A stretch of 64,000 bases of DNA from Microvirga lupini (GCF_014191055.1 NZ_JACHWB010000011.1:39734-103733), one strand, 5' to 3'; counted from the stretch's first letter, positions 17,345-26,112 are shown. Made by a program: numbers and translations. Notes: a model not told the origin generated them from the sequence alone.

Positions 17345-17782
17345 ATGAGATCGATCTTCTTATCCTGGCAGTTTTGGGCGCTGCTCTCGGCAGCCTTTGC
17401 GGCGCTGACGGCGATCTTCGCGAAAATCGGAATTGAGAACGTCAACTCGGATTTTGCGACCTTTATCCGCACGATCGTGATCCTGTGCTCGCTCGGCGCC
17501 ATCCTCGTGGCCACTGGCCAGTGGCAGCCGCTCGGATCGGTGTCCGCCCGCAGCTATCTCTTCATCGTCCTTTCAGGTCTGGCAACGGGAGCATCCTGGA
17601 TCTGCTACTTCAGGGCTCTCAAACTCGGAGATGCCGCGCGGGTTGCACCGGTCGACAAGTTGAGCGTTGTTCTCGTCACCGTGTTTGGTGTTGCAATCCT
17701 TGGCGAGCGCTTGTCCCTTCCCAATTGGCTCGGCGTCGCTTTCATCGCTGCCGGTGCGGCGCTCGTCGCCTACAAGGGCTGA
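17345..17782 (+). CDS. EamA-family membrane transporter (single-repeat)
   Basis: A 145-residue protein with about five hydrophobic helices, corresponding to one EamA/DMT repeat instead of the usual two. Typical features are the opening FWALLSAAFAALTAIFAKIG and the C-terminal VFGVAILGERLSLPNWLGV-type block. Such half-size members are thought to work as dimers, like SMR proteins. A good Shine-Dalgarno (AGGAAGAG) precedes the ATG. It follows the TrpD2 fusion by 44 bases in the same direction. The substrate cannot be predicted. Confidence 0.88.
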   Translation: MRSIFLSWQFWALLSAAFAALTAIFAKIGIENVNSDFATFIRTIVILCSLGAILVATGQWQPLGSVSARSYLFIVLSGLATGASWICYFRALKLGDAARVAPVDKLSVVLVTVFGVAILGERLSLPNWLGVAFIAAGAALVAYKG

Positions 17783-17786
17783 TCCC

Positions 17787-18287
17787 TCAGGCTCTTCTCT
17801 CGAATTCAGCTGTTGCGATCTGCCGGACAGCTCTATCGGCATAAAGCTGAAGTTCGGCCTTGTCTCCTCTGGAGAAGGAGCGGGGTTTCGTGTCGATTAG
17901 GCACAAGGCGCCGAGCCTGATGTCCTTCAGGAAGGTCAAAGGAGCGCCGGCGTAGAACCGGATGAAGGGAGTCCCGGTTACGAAAGGATTGTCCTTGAAG
18001 CGATCGTCCTCAAAGGTGTCGTTGATGACGAAAACCTCATCGCTCAGGATGGTATAATTGCAGAAGGCCGCGTCTCGCGAAGTCTCGCCCGGCTCCATGC
18101 CCTGTGCTGCCTTGATTCGCTGCCGGGCCTTGTCCAGCAGGGTCAGTGTACAGATGGGGACCTCGAAGTACCGCCGGGCCTCTTCGCATATCTCATCAAG
18201 CGCCGGGTCATTCTTGGCATCGAGAGCACCGGTCTCGAGGAGGGTTTGCAGGCGCTCCGCCTCGTTCGGGCCGATAGGAAAGGACAT
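17787..18287 (-). CDS. GAF domain-containing protein
   Basis: A 166-residue protein consisting almost entirely of one GAF domain (LDEICEEARRYFEVPICTLTL at the start, IRFYAGAPLTFLKDIRLGALC in the core), a small-molecule-binding sensor fold. No effector domain such as kinase, GGDEF or HTH is attached, so it must act through a partner, or be a stand-alone ligand-binding or fRMsr-like protein. It ends 5 bases from the convergent EamA gene. The ligand is unknown. Confidence 0.85.
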   Translation of the reverse strand: MSFPIGPNEAERLQTLLETGALDAKNDPALDEICEEARRYFEVPICTLTLLDKARQRIKAAQGMEPGETSRDAAFCNYTILSDEVFVINDTFEDDRFKDNPFVTGTPFIRFYAGAPLTFLKDIRLGALCLIDTKPRSFSRGDKAELQLYADRAVRQIATAEFERRA

Positions 18288-18449
18288 TGTTCTTGGCCTC
18301 TTTGCTTCTTTCCTGAAGCAAATTCATTCGTAATGTAATGTCAGACGGAAAGTCAGTGCTCAGTCGGTGTATAGTCCGTTTTGGGACGAACGTAAGCCGA
18401 TCCTATCCTTAGTAACCTACCTGCGTTAATCAGTTCCTATGGTGGGGGC

Positions 18450-19487
18450 TCATTGGATCCTGGCGCCGGCTCGTCGTCCGTTCAGAAGAGCATCCCGGAC
18501 AGCGTGCCAAGCCGGTTTTCTTCGGACGGCCCGATCAAGGAGGAGCGGCCGCTGCGGGGCGCCGTCGGGTCGGGGACGGAAGCTGTTCAGCCAGGTCCGG
18601 TCGTCAGACAACCCCCATGTGCTCACGGCAAGGACATCAGCTTCTTCGAAGGCGAGATCCAGATAGGCCCTATATGTCTCAGCCACGAGGGCGTCGCGCT
18701 GCCTTCGGTCCTGGGGGCAAAGGTGATCGGACACGTCCAACTCGGTGATCATGACGCTCAGGCCCATGGCCCGGACCTCCCGAAGAAAGGCTCGAAGATC
18801 TGGATGGTCCCGGGGCTGCTCCAGGGCGGTCAGGTGGGACTGGATGCCCAGGCAGGCAATCGGCGTGCCCCTGGTTTTTTCCCGCTCGAGCAAGGCGAGC
18901 ATCTGCCGTCGCTTCCGCTCAGCCGTCGGTGAGGCGTATTCGAGCCCCATCTCGTTGAGAACGAGAACGGCTTTGGGATCGAGGGCAGATGCCTGCCGGA
19001 AGGCGGTCTCGATGTAGTCAGGCCCGAAAGCTGACAGAAAGGGCGTCACGCGCAGGCCGTCCGCCCGGCCATCGGCAGGTTCCAGCGGTTCGTTCACGAC
19101 GTCCCAGGAATGCAGCTGCCCGGCATATCGGGTCATGGTTGCTCTCAAGTGGTCCAGTGCAGCGTCCCGGAACTGATCCTCGGAGCTGGTCCCCAGCAGG
19201 GGCGGAACGGCCTCGTGCCACCAAAGCGTGTGTCCGTGGACGGCCAAGTTGTTGTCGGATGCAAAGGACATCAATTGATCGGCGGCCGAGTAGTCGGGGA
19301 GGTCTGGATCCCGGCAGATGGCATCCCATTTCAATTCATATTCTGGCGTAACAATAGAACAATCGCGCAGAATTGCGCGGGTGAGAGGTTGCGACAGAAG
19401 GTCGGAGGTGCAAAGACCAGTGCCGAAAAGCAAAGTGTTTCGAGCCGCAGCGCTCGACAAGCTGCTCTTCTCAAGCCCATGGTGCAT
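18450..19487 (-). CDS. GH10 family glycoside hydrolase (endo-1,4-beta-xylanase-like)
   Basis: A 345-residue GH10 TIM barrel. The acid/base glutamate is in SWDVVNEPLEP and the nucleophile in VMITELDVSDH; the substrate-binding AVHGHTLWWHEAVPP and WGLSDDRTW blocks are also present. GH10 enzymes cleave beta-1,4-xylan and some related beta-glycans. The start is fixed by an in-frame TGA two codons upstream, with GAGGAA before the ATG, and the N-terminus (HHGLEKSSLSSAAARNT) has no signal peptide. The enzyme is therefore either cytoplasmic or exported by an unusual route. It is divergent from the partner-switch operon, 73 bases away. Confidence 0.9.
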   Translation of the reverse strand: MHHGLEKSSLSSAAARNTLLFGTGLCTSDLLSQPLTRAILRDCSIVTPEYELKWDAICRDPDLPDYSAADQLMSFASDNNLAVHGHTLWWHEAVPPLLGTSSEDQFRDAALDHLRATMTRYAGQLHSWDVVNEPLEPADGRADGLRVTPFLSAFGPDYIETAFRQASALDPKAVLVLNEMGLEYASPTAERKRRQMLALLEREKTRGTPIACLGIQSHLTALEQPRDHPDLRAFLREVRAMGLSVMITELDVSDHLCPQDRRQRDALVAETYRAYLDLAFEEADVLAVSTWGLSDDRTWLNSFRPRPDGAPQRPLLLDRAVRRKPAWHAVRDALLNGRRAGARIQ

Positions 19488-19560
19488 TATTCATTCCTCA
19501 TCCGGGAATAATATCACAGACAACCTTCCGTCCAACGCGATCCCGCTGTAGACCTCTTCC

Positions 19561-21555
19561 ATGAAGATCCGCCACATCCTTTTGCTTCTGACGGCGTTCC
19601 TCGGGGCTGCCTTACTGATCGCCGTTGCGGTTCAGATTCGTGATGAACTGCTCGGATATCAAACCTCGGAAAGGCTGGAGGCGTCGAATACGGTCCGCGA
19701 ACGACTTCTGCTCGGGACGGCAGCCCTCGCAAACGAGCGCAGCCAGACATATGTGCTGCTGATCGGGCAAAGGAACGAGGCCGACAGCGTTGCGGAGCTG
19801 CGCGACGTGCGGCGACAGGTGGACGACCTGTTGAACGCCGCAGAGCGTGATGTCACGGCTACCCAAGCCTCCTTGAGCAACACCAGCAACAGCCTGACCA
19901 TCCTCTCGCGCATTCGCCAGGAGCTCGGGAACCTGCGACAACAGGCAGATGACCTTCTCGGACCTGCGGAGGGCATGAGGGGCGAACAGTTTGCCCCACG
20001 CTGGTTCCAAGAGGCCACGCGGCTCGTGGAGGAGTTGCAATCGTCCCGGATGACCATTCTACAGCGGGAGAGGCCGCTCGACCCGGTGCTCAGAACCGAG
20101 GCCGTTTTGAGAGCCTATGCGGCAATCCTCAGCGAGAGCATCGCCCGGAACCAGGCGCTGATGAGCCGCGCTCTCGGCAACCCGGCTGAAGTGGGAGGTC
20201 TCGAGATCGATGCCATCAGCCAAAACGCAGGCCGGGCGGAACTCGCCTGGGAGCTCATTGACGGTCAGATGGCCGTCCCGTTGAGCGCGACCGTCAAGGA
20301 AAGCGTCACCAGAACTCACGACAGCTACAGCGCGACCTTCGCGCCGCTTCAAAGAACCCTGATGGCATCACTCCTCGGAAAGGTGCCGCCGACACTGGGC
20401 CCTGAGGAATGGTACGACTTGACGGAGCGGGCCCTGAGCAACGTCGCGCTGATGCAGCGTGAACTCCTGCAAAGCTCTAGGGAGCGGCTTGAGCTGGAGC
20501 TCAGCCGTGCCAAGAGGTCTGTCGCCCTGTGGTCTGCCTTGCTTCTGCTGGGGGCTGCTGCCGTGCTCGCCAGCATCCTTGTCGTCCGCCGGCGGGTGGT
20601 CCGCCCCCTGGAGGGCCTTAGCCAGGCCATGCTCAGGCTTGCTGACAACGACCTGGAAATCCCCCTGCCGCGCCTCGCCCGGGCTGACGAGATCGGCGAG
20701 ATGAACGACGCGCTGCGGGTCTTCAAGGCCAATGCCATTCAGCGGCAGAGAACACAGAACGAGAAGCAGATCCTGCATGCCCGTCTCCGGGATGCCTACA
20801 GCCAGCTCCAGAAGGATCTTGAGGCCGCTGCCGTCATCCAACAGACGATGCTGCCGCCGTCCTCCCGGATTGACGGCGTGGAATATCACGGGCTGTTCCG
20901 TCCCTCGAGCCTTATCGCCGGCGACACCTATAATGTGGTGCGGCGCACGGATGGAGCTGTCGGGTTCTTCCAGGTCGATGTCGCCGGCCATGGAGCGGCG
21001 GCGGCGTTGGTCTCGGTTGCCTGCCACCATGCCCTGTCGCAGGCCATCCTGACGCGAACCCAGGGAACGCCGCTGGAGGAAATCGCCGTCCAGATCAACG
21101 AGGAATGGCCTGAGGATCTGCCGTATTTCACCATGATCCTGGGTGAGATCGATTCCCGCACTCAGCGCGCCAGCATCATCCAGGCGGGGCATCCTTCGCC
21201 TCTGGTGATCCGCTCCGATGGGGCCATCGAAGTGATCGGCGATGGAGGTTTTCCTGTCGGGATGCTGCCTGCGGCCTCCTATGAAAAGATTGAGTTCGAC
21301 CTAGGCCCAGGGGACCGGCTTTTCATCTACTCTGACGGGCTGGTCGAAGCCGAGGACCAGGACGGCGAGCAATTCTCCGAAACCCGCTTGCGCACGCTCG
21401 TGCGCGATGCCGCGAATGACCCAAGCTCCGCTCTGCTGGACAGGGTCAACGACGTCTTGCGGAACTGGCGAGGCTCTGAAACCCTGGACGACGACTTGAG
21501 CGTTCTCATGCTGGAGCGCTTACCCGAAAGGATCCCTGCGAATGCTGTCCACTGA
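19561..21555 (+). CDS. Membrane-bound HAMP-SpoIIE (PP2C) phosphatase
   Basis: A 664-residue sensor phosphatase. Helix 1 is at residues 5-25, a periplasmic sensing region of about 290 residues follows, helix 2 is near 320-342, a HAMP domain near 343-395, then a short coiled coil and a SpoIIE/RsbU PP2C domain (about 430-655). Metal-binding motifs are seen as AGDTYN (canonical GGDxYD; the second Asp is Asn here), DVAGHG, YSDGLVEAED and DDDLSVL. Such enzymes dephosphorylate STAS antagonists to switch partner binding. Its 3' end overlaps the STAS gene by 14 bases, so the phosphatase and its presumed substrate are coupled. The periplasmic signal is unknown. Confidence 0.9.
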   Translation: MKIRHILLLLTAFLGAALLIAVAVQIRDELLGYQTSERLEASNTVRERLLLGTAALANERSQTYVLLIGQRNEADSVAELRDVRRQVDDLLNAAERDVTATQASLSNTSNSLTILSRIRQELGNLRQQADDLLGPAEGMRGEQFAPRWFQEATRLVEELQSSRMTILQRERPLDPVLRTEAVLRAYAAILSESIARNQALMSRALGNPAEVGGLEIDAISQNAGRAELAWELIDGQMAVPLSATVKESVTRTHDSYSATFAPLQRTLMASLLGKVPPTLGPEEWYDLTERALSNVALMQRELLQSSRERLELELSRAKRSVALWSALLLLGAAAVLASILVVRRRVVRPLEGLSQAMLRLADNDLEIPLPRLARADEIGEMNDALRVFKANAIQRQRTQNEKQILHARLRDAYSQLQKDLEAAAVIQQTMLPPSSRIDGVEYHGLFRPSSLIAGDTYNVVRRTDGAVGFFQVDVAGHGAAAALVSVACHHALSQAILTRTQGTPLEEIAVQINEEWPEDLPYFTMILGEIDSRTQRASIIQAGHPSPLVIRSDGAIEVIGDGGFPVGMLPAASYEKIEFDLGPGDRLFIYSDGLVEAEDQDGEQFSETRLRTLVRDAANDPSSALLDRVNDVLRNWRGSETLDDDLSVLMLERLPERIPANAVH

Positions 21556-21877
21556 TCTACGCGATAATGTTCTCGTCGTCCGGGTTGAGGAGAAGCGGAT
21601 CGACGCCAGCAAGGCTCCGGCATTCAAAGACGAGATGACACGGTGCATCGACGCCGGACAGAACCAGATCGTTCTCGACATGAGCCAGGTCGATTTCATC
21701 GACAGCTCCGGCCTTGGCGCGCTCGTCAGCTGCCTCAAGCGCCTCGGGCCAAGGGGCAGCCTGGCGGTTGCGGGTGCCACAGGAGCCGTCAGTCGCCTGT
21801 TCACCCTGACCCGCATGGATCGGGTTTTCGCCCTTCACCCGAATGTGGATACCGCGGTCGAACAGCTTTCCGCTTGA
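21542..21877 (+). CDS. STAS-domain anti-sigma factor antagonist
   Basis: A 111-residue single-domain STAS protein of the SpoIIAA/RsbV type. The phosphorylation site is visible in LDMSQVDFIDSSGLGALV, with the serine before the GLG. In known partner-switch systems the unphosphorylated form binds and neutralises the serine kinase/anti-sigma partner; the phosphatase encoded upstream would regenerate this form and the HATPase protein encoded next would phosphorylate it. It overlaps the phosphatase gene by 14 bases and is followed 32 bases later by the kinase gene. Confidence 0.92.
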   Translation: MLSTDLRDNVLVVRVEEKRIDASKAPAFKDEMTRCIDAGQNQIVLDMSQVDFIDSSGLGALVSCLKRLGPRGSLAVAGATGAVSRLFTLTRMDRVFALHPNVDTAVEQLSA

Positions 21878-21909
21878 TTCATCACAGCCCGAGCGCAGAA
21901 AGACCCACG

Positions 21910-22353
21910 ATGGTGTCTTCCATCAGCCTCTCCATCGACAGCGATCTCGACAAGGTATCGCTCCTCGCCCGAGCCGTTCGAGCCTTGTGCCAGGACCTGC
22001 TTAGTTCTGACGATCAGGACGCCGTGGAGCTCAGCCTCGTCGAGGCCATCAACAACGTCATCAAACATGGGTACCATGGGGAGCGTGGCAAGGACGTCCA
22101 GGTGGCGGTTGGGCTTCAAGCCGATCAGGTTGTGATCGAGGTCATCGATCATGCTCCCCCCATGCCCGCTCAGGTGCTGGACACAGCCTCGGAGGACCGT
22201 TTCGACTTCGACGAAACCGATCTTGACGGCATCCCGGAGGGTGGCATGGGCCTCGCGCTCATCCGCATGAACATGGATGAGGTCGAGTATCATTCGAGCG
22301 GATCCGAGAACCGCCTGCGCATGGTCAAGCGGGTCGTTCCTCTTTCGGAATGA
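21910..22353 (+). CDS. HATPase serine kinase / anti-sigma factor (RsbW-like)
   Basis: A 147-residue ATP-binding protein of the SpoIIAB/RsbW type. The N-box is ELSLVEAINNVIKHGY and the G-box includes IPEGGMGLALIRMNMDEVEY. It would phosphorylate the STAS antagonist encoded upstream and sequester an output protein when free. The ATG at 21910 begins the family's normal N-terminus; an upstream reading would overlap the STAS gene in another frame. No sigma factor gene is present in the window, so the target may be a non-sigma protein or encoded elsewhere. Its stop is 5 bases from a convergent gene. Confidence 0.9.
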   Translation: MVSSISLSIDSDLDKVSLLARAVRALCQDLLSSDDQDAVELSLVEAINNVIKHGYHGERGKDVQVAVGLQADQVVIEVIDHAPPMPAQVLDTASEDRFDFDETDLDGIPEGGMGLALIRMNMDEVEYHSSGSENRLRMVKRVVPLSE

Positions 22354-22358
22354 GCAGC

Positions 22359-22823
22359 TTACGATGCTGAGGCGAGGTTTGCGATCCTGTCCTGCAGGGA
22401 CGGGAAAGCGACCGCCGCGGCTCCCAAGGCGGAGACAAGCACCGGGGTGACCTCGCCCGTCTGGCGCTCCATGTCGGCGATAATTCTCTGCGCCCGTGCC
22501 AATCCGTCCTCGGGCCTCAGGATGCTGAGCTGAACGGCAGACGCCACGGATGTCAGCAAAGCCGCTCGCGAGGCTGCTGCACTCGGCTCCGTGGCATAAA
22601 TCTCTTCCGACCGTTGAAGATTGGCTCTCACCCTTGCCTCCACCGCAGGGGAAATGTTCGGGGGAGCATTCCGCTGGCGAGCAAGTTCGGTCGTAACGCG
22701 ACCCTGGATCTGCTCTTCCGTATCGAGCGTCTCGAGATAGATGATGATTCCCGTCGAGATCACCAGCGCGGCGATGAAGGTAATCTGCCCTCGGGCCTTG
22801 AGGAGGCCTTCTCTGAAAGTCAA
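22359..22823 (-). CDS. Hypothetical single-pass membrane protein
   Basis: A 154-residue protein with one membrane helix (residues about 13-30, ITFIAALVISTGIIIYLE) and an extracytoplasmic region of about 120 residues rich in Ala, Arg and Glu, probably helical. I do not recognise a family. It lies between the partner-switch genes and the deacetylase-STAS-glycosyltransferase cluster, in the opposite direction to both, and may be part of the same system as a small membrane partner. Codon use looks like that of its neighbours. Confidence 0.7.
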   Translation of the reverse strand: MTFREGLLKARGQITFIAALVISTGIIIYLETLDTEEQIQGRVTTELARQRNAPPNISPAVEARVRANLQRSEEIYATEPSAAASRAALLTSVASAVQLSILRPEDGLARAQRIIADMERQTGEVTPVLVSALGAAAVAFPSLQDRIANLASAS

Positions 22824-23147
22824 CGTTGAGCCTCCGGTAAGCTTGATACGCGCTACGACACGGGTTTGCCGTTGGAAGTGGTCCGAAACCTAATCGCCCA
22901 GTGCCCGACAAGGCAAGAGAGATGCTTGGCGCCTGACTGGGGCAAGGAGGGATCCCTTGCTTTTCTGAAAGAAAGTATCATTTAGTGCCCGGTCATAAAG
23001 CCATGATCGGCAGCCGTATCCTAGTGTGATACCCCTCCGGTCCGACTATGCCACTGGGACGATTCGCTGGCCCGACCGGTTGGGAGGGCCCCGGGTTCAA
23101 GCTGGGCGGAAAGGATCTCTCAAAGTGAGTGAAGCAGGCCTGTGAGT
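22824..23147. other. Intergenic region upstream of the deacetylase gene
   Basis: About 320 bases with no recognisable gene. It serves as promoter space for the minus-strand membrane protein and the plus-strand deacetylase-STAS pair. A weak stem (CCGGTCAT / ATGATCGG with one wobble, near 23000) and GC-rich hairpin-like sequence near 23070-23090 are visible but not assignable. Confidence 0.4.
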
Positions 23148-23939
23148 ATGTTGGAGTTCGGACCATCGCTCTTCATCCAGCCGCATTACGATGATGTTCC
23201 GCTCTCCTGTGGTGGGACTTTGGCGCTTCTGGCAGAAGGTGGACATGAGCCACGCATGGTCACGGTGTTTGCCGGTGAGCTGGTTGACGAGATGATAGGG
23301 GAGTTCGCCGCCTGGAAGCATGCGCGGTGGAAGGTCAAGGATGCGGAGCAGGTCTTGGCCGTCCGCCGTGCCGAGGATGCGGAGGCAGCCCGCGCGCTGG
23401 GCTCATCGGTCCGCTGGCTCGGGTTGCCTGATGCCATTTACCGTGGCGAGCGCTACCAGTCCGATCCCGAACTTTTCGGCGCTTTGAAACCAGAGGAGCG
23501 GGAACTCGCCGCTCATCTGGCAGAAGAAATTCGCCAGTTGCCTGAGTGGCGTCAGGGCACGCAGGTCTACGTTCCCTTGGGCATCGGCTCCCACGTGGAT
23601 CACCAGCTTGTTTTCGAGACTGGACGACACCTCGCAGCCGCGGGCGTTAAGGTCTATGCCTATGAAGATTGCCCTTACGCGATCCACACGCCTGCCGGTG
23701 TTGAAGCGCGCCTGACCATACTAGGCGATGCTGTGGGCGAACCTGTCATCGTGCCCATTGCCAAAACCCTTCAGAAGCGCCTCGACTCGATTGCCTGCTA
23801 CCGATCCCAGGTTCCCGTGATTTTCCGGTTCACTTCGGATTTTAGGAAGACCGTCACGGATTTTGCGCTAGAGACCGGCAGCAATCTCGGCCCCGCTGAG
23901 CGATTCTGGCCGGTTCATCCGCATGGTGGTCAAAGATGA
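23148..23939 (+). CDS. PIG-L family deacetylase
   Basis: A protein of about 263 residues of the PIG-L/LmbE (CE14) family of zinc-dependent N-acetylglucosamine deacetylases. The N-terminal metal motif appears as QPHYDDVPLSCGG, a variant of the usual PHPDDE, and the second site as GSHVDHQ. The ATG at 23148 has AGG at suitable spacing; a GTG at 23142 is an alternative. It overlaps the following STAS gene by 4 bases. Next to a processive GT2 and a TPR-barrel exporter, deacetylation of an aminosugar-containing polysaccharide is the most economical hypothesis. No signal peptide is seen, so it would act in the cytoplasm. Confidence 0.82.
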   Translation: MLEFGPSLFIQPHYDDVPLSCGGTLALLAEGGHEPRMVTVFAGELVDEMIGEFAAWKHARWKVKDAEQVLAVRRAEDAEAARALGSSVRWLGLPDAIYRGERYQSDPELFGALKPEERELAAHLAEEIRQLPEWRQGTQVYVPLGIGSHVDHQLVFETGRHLAAAGVKVYAYEDCPYAIHTPAGVEARLTILGDAVGEPVIVPIAKTLQKRLDSIACYRSQVPVIFRFTSDFRKTVTDFALETGSNLGPAERFWPVHPHGGQR

Positions 23940-24265
23940 TGGTTGAAATGGAGCATAGGGAGCAGGGGATTGCCTTCGTCCGCCTGTCAGGGCGGTTGGA
24001 CGCCGCTGCTGCGCCTCATGTTCTGTCGCGCCTGAAGGACGCCGTGGCTGACGGCAGGAGCCGTCTCGCGGTTGATTTGTCTGAGGTTTCGTTCATCGAC
24101 AGCACCGGTCTAGGGACCCTGGTGTCCGGCCTCAAGGCCGCCCGCAGAGCCGAGGGCGATCTGCGCCTTGTCGCGCCCAACTCGCAGGCGCAGCGTCTGC
24201 TGCGCCTGACGACACTTGATAGGGTGTTCGTCACCTCCGACACCCTTGACGAGGTCTGGGCTTAA
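23936..24265 (+). CDS. Second STAS-domain antagonist protein
   Basis: A 109-residue STAS protein with the phosphorylatable site in VDLSEVSFIDSTGLGTLV. It resembles the antagonist at 21542-21877 and could be an alternative substrate of the same kinase and phosphatase. The start overlaps the end of the deacetylase gene (ATGATG; the second Met is also possible), a coupling that ties it to polysaccharide modification. Single STAS proteins directly control polysaccharide synthesis in Vibrio fischeri (SypA), which makes a similar role attractive here. The stop codon overlaps the convergent glycosyltransferase gene by 4 bases. Confidence 0.88.
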   Translation: MMVEMEHREQGIAFVRLSGRLDAAAAPHVLSRLKDAVADGRSRLAVDLSEVSFIDSTGLGTLVSGLKAARRAEGDLRLVAPNSQAQRLLRLTTLDRVFVTSDTLDEVWA

Positions 24266-26112
24266 GACGCTTCTGGCAGCGCGCCTTCGACGATGGCAGC
24301 CTCGAATTCCGGATCGGGCTGCCAATAGGCGGCTCGGATCACCGGGATCATCGACAGGGCATTGCTGAAACCCCAGAGGGTGTTGGCGATCATCGCCCCA
24401 AGCGTATAGCCCTCGCGTCCCATTCCATAGGCCGCCCAACCCCAGGCAAGACCGGCCATGGTGATGACCACCAGCGCGATCTGCCATCTGACGAGCCGGC
24501 CATAGGTTCCGACCTGCCGGTCCTTGGGCGTGACGGGAAACGAGATCTTTTTACCTCGGACGACGGCCCAGAGCGCCTGAAGATTCAGCGGAAACATCGC
24601 GAGGTACCAGGCGCGGCCCTTGGCGTTCGAGTTGCCCCACATGGCGACGAGCTGCGACAACTCGTTGAGCAACAGGAACGGCGCGATATGCACGAAGAAA
24701 TCGAGCGAGTAGCCTGAAACCGGAGCGACGCCTGAGAACAGGAAAACGATGGGCGATATCAGGAAGATGATGTTCCAGAGCGGAGACAGGTACGAGTAGA
24801 AGGTCGACCCGTACATGAGCTTCTGCGACAGCGTCAGCCCGCGACGGAACAACGGATTGTCGTGGGCGAGAATGTCCAGGGTGCCGCCCGCATATTTGAA
24901 GCGCTGGATGGTCCAGCTCAGCAGGTCGTTGGGCGACAGCATCCTGGCTTGGACAACCGGATGCAGAACCGATTTCCACCCGCGCTCCCGGTCGCTGTGC
25001 AGGACGATGGACGTGTAGATATCCTCGGATACGTGGAACTTGTAGGGCTGGAACTCTTCTTCCAGGGCACTTTGCCAGCGCATGACATCGCTGATCGAAT
25101 CGGTGATGGCTTGCTCGCCGGTCAGCTGGCGGGCGGCCTTTTCATTGCGTCCGGCTGCCGCTGCGACCTGATCGGACCATTGGCGAAGAGCTGCCTCCAT
25201 GACGGCTTCGCGGCGATGGATCGAGCCTGCGCCGCAGCAGAAGCTCGCATTCGCCCAGTTCCGCCGACGCAAAATGACGTCGAAGAACAGTTGTGGATCG
25301 TTGGCGAACGGATCCTCTCCGACCTGTACCGGTCCGAAGACGCGCTCGAAGGCCTTGCCGACGCCTCGGCCGAAAGCGCCAAGACGGCGTCCCAGCGCGG
25401 CCGGCAAGGGCACTCCTGGCGGGATGTCGTAGAACCAGTGCGGGGTCTGTACCCAGGCGACCTTCGGATCTCTGAAATAGCCGAGCGTCTCTTCCAGAAA
25501 CGTCGGGAACGGATGCATGTCGGCATCGCAGATCAGAATGAAGTCTCCGGACGTGGAGGTCATGGCATTTCTGAGATTGCCGGCCTTGAAGCCCACATTG
25601 TCGGAGCGGGTGAGATAGTTCACCCCTTCTTCCCGTGCGACCGCCTCCATGGCCGGGCGCTTGCCATCGTCGAGAACGTGAACCCGCAGATCGATAGGAT
25701 AGGGGTAAGTGAGCTTCTTGGCCGCCTGCAGGCCAACCCGAACGAGTTCAGGATCCTCGCTATAGGTGGCGAAGAAAACGTCTACGGAAACGGGTCTGTC
25801 GGGCACGTCCGCATCGTCGGTGCAGTCGCGGACTGTGACCGGAAGAGGCGCGCGTACCGGGGAGCGGGCGCTCCAGAGATTCGCCGTGAAGAGGACGAGG
25901 CCGAGGAAGGAGCCCGTCTCGGCGATGAGGAGCGGAATCGAGAACCAGAGAGCGTCGTAGTTGATGGAGTAGAGCCACCGCCAGCCGATATACCACGCAC
26001 CGAAGACAAGACTCGCCGCGCAGAGAAACTGCCACAAAGTTTCATGCCAGGGTGAATACGGAAGGGGAGTCCAGGGAGTCTGACTCTGAAAGCGGGACAA
26101 GGGACGGGACAA
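24262..26112 (-). CDS. Cellulose-synthase-like processive glycosyltransferase (GT2)
   Basis: A 616-residue inner-membrane GT2. Two helices (about 28-48, 58-80) precede the cytoplasmic catalytic domain with VHVLDDGKR, FKAGNLRNAM, ICDADMH (DxD, near 194), SEDIYTS (near 361, in place of TED) and IQRFKYAGG (near 402, in place of QRxRW). Four to five C-terminal helices follow. Unlike BcsA it ends without a PilZ domain, so c-di-GMP control through that domain is absent. The start is a TTG with GGAGA 8 bases upstream; no ATG or GTG fits. It is divergent from the TPR-barrel gene. The polymer is unknown: the acceptor-site motif differs from cellulose synthase. Confidence 0.88.
   Translation of the reverse strand: MSRPLSRFQSQTPWTPLPYSPWHETLWQFLCAASLVFGAWYIGWRWLYSINYDALWFSIPLLIAETGSFLGLVLFTANLWSARSPVRAPLPVTVRDCTDDADVPDRPVSVDVFFATYSEDPELVRVGLQAAKKLTYPYPIDLRVHVLDDGKRPAMEAVAREEGVNYLTRSDNVGFKAGNLRNAMTSTSGDFILICDADMHPFPTFLEETLGYFRDPKVAWVQTPHWFYDIPPGVPLPAALGRRLGAFGRGVGKAFERVFGPVQVGEDPFANDPQLFFDVILRRRNWANASFCCGAGSIHRREAVMEAALRQWSDQVAAAAGRNEKAARQLTGEQAITDSISDVMRWQSALEEEFQPYKFHVSEDIYTSIVLHSDRERGWKSVLHPVVQARMLSPNDLLSWTIQRFKYAGGTLDILAHDNPLFRRGLTLSQKLMYGSTFYSYLSPLWNIIFLISPIVFLFSGVAPVSGYSLDFFVHIAPFLLLNELSQLVAMWGNSNAKGRAWYLAMFPLNLQALWAVVRGKKISFPVTPKDRQVGTYGRLVRWQIALVVITMAGLAWGWAAYGMGREGYTLGAMIANTLWGFSNALSMIPVIRAAYWQPDPEFEAAIVEGALPEAS

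Noticed and set aside
22824..23147. Small RNA or EcfG-type promoter in the gap before the deacetylase gene
   Set aside because: Only weak stems were seen and no GGAAC...GTT pair with proper spacing was found.
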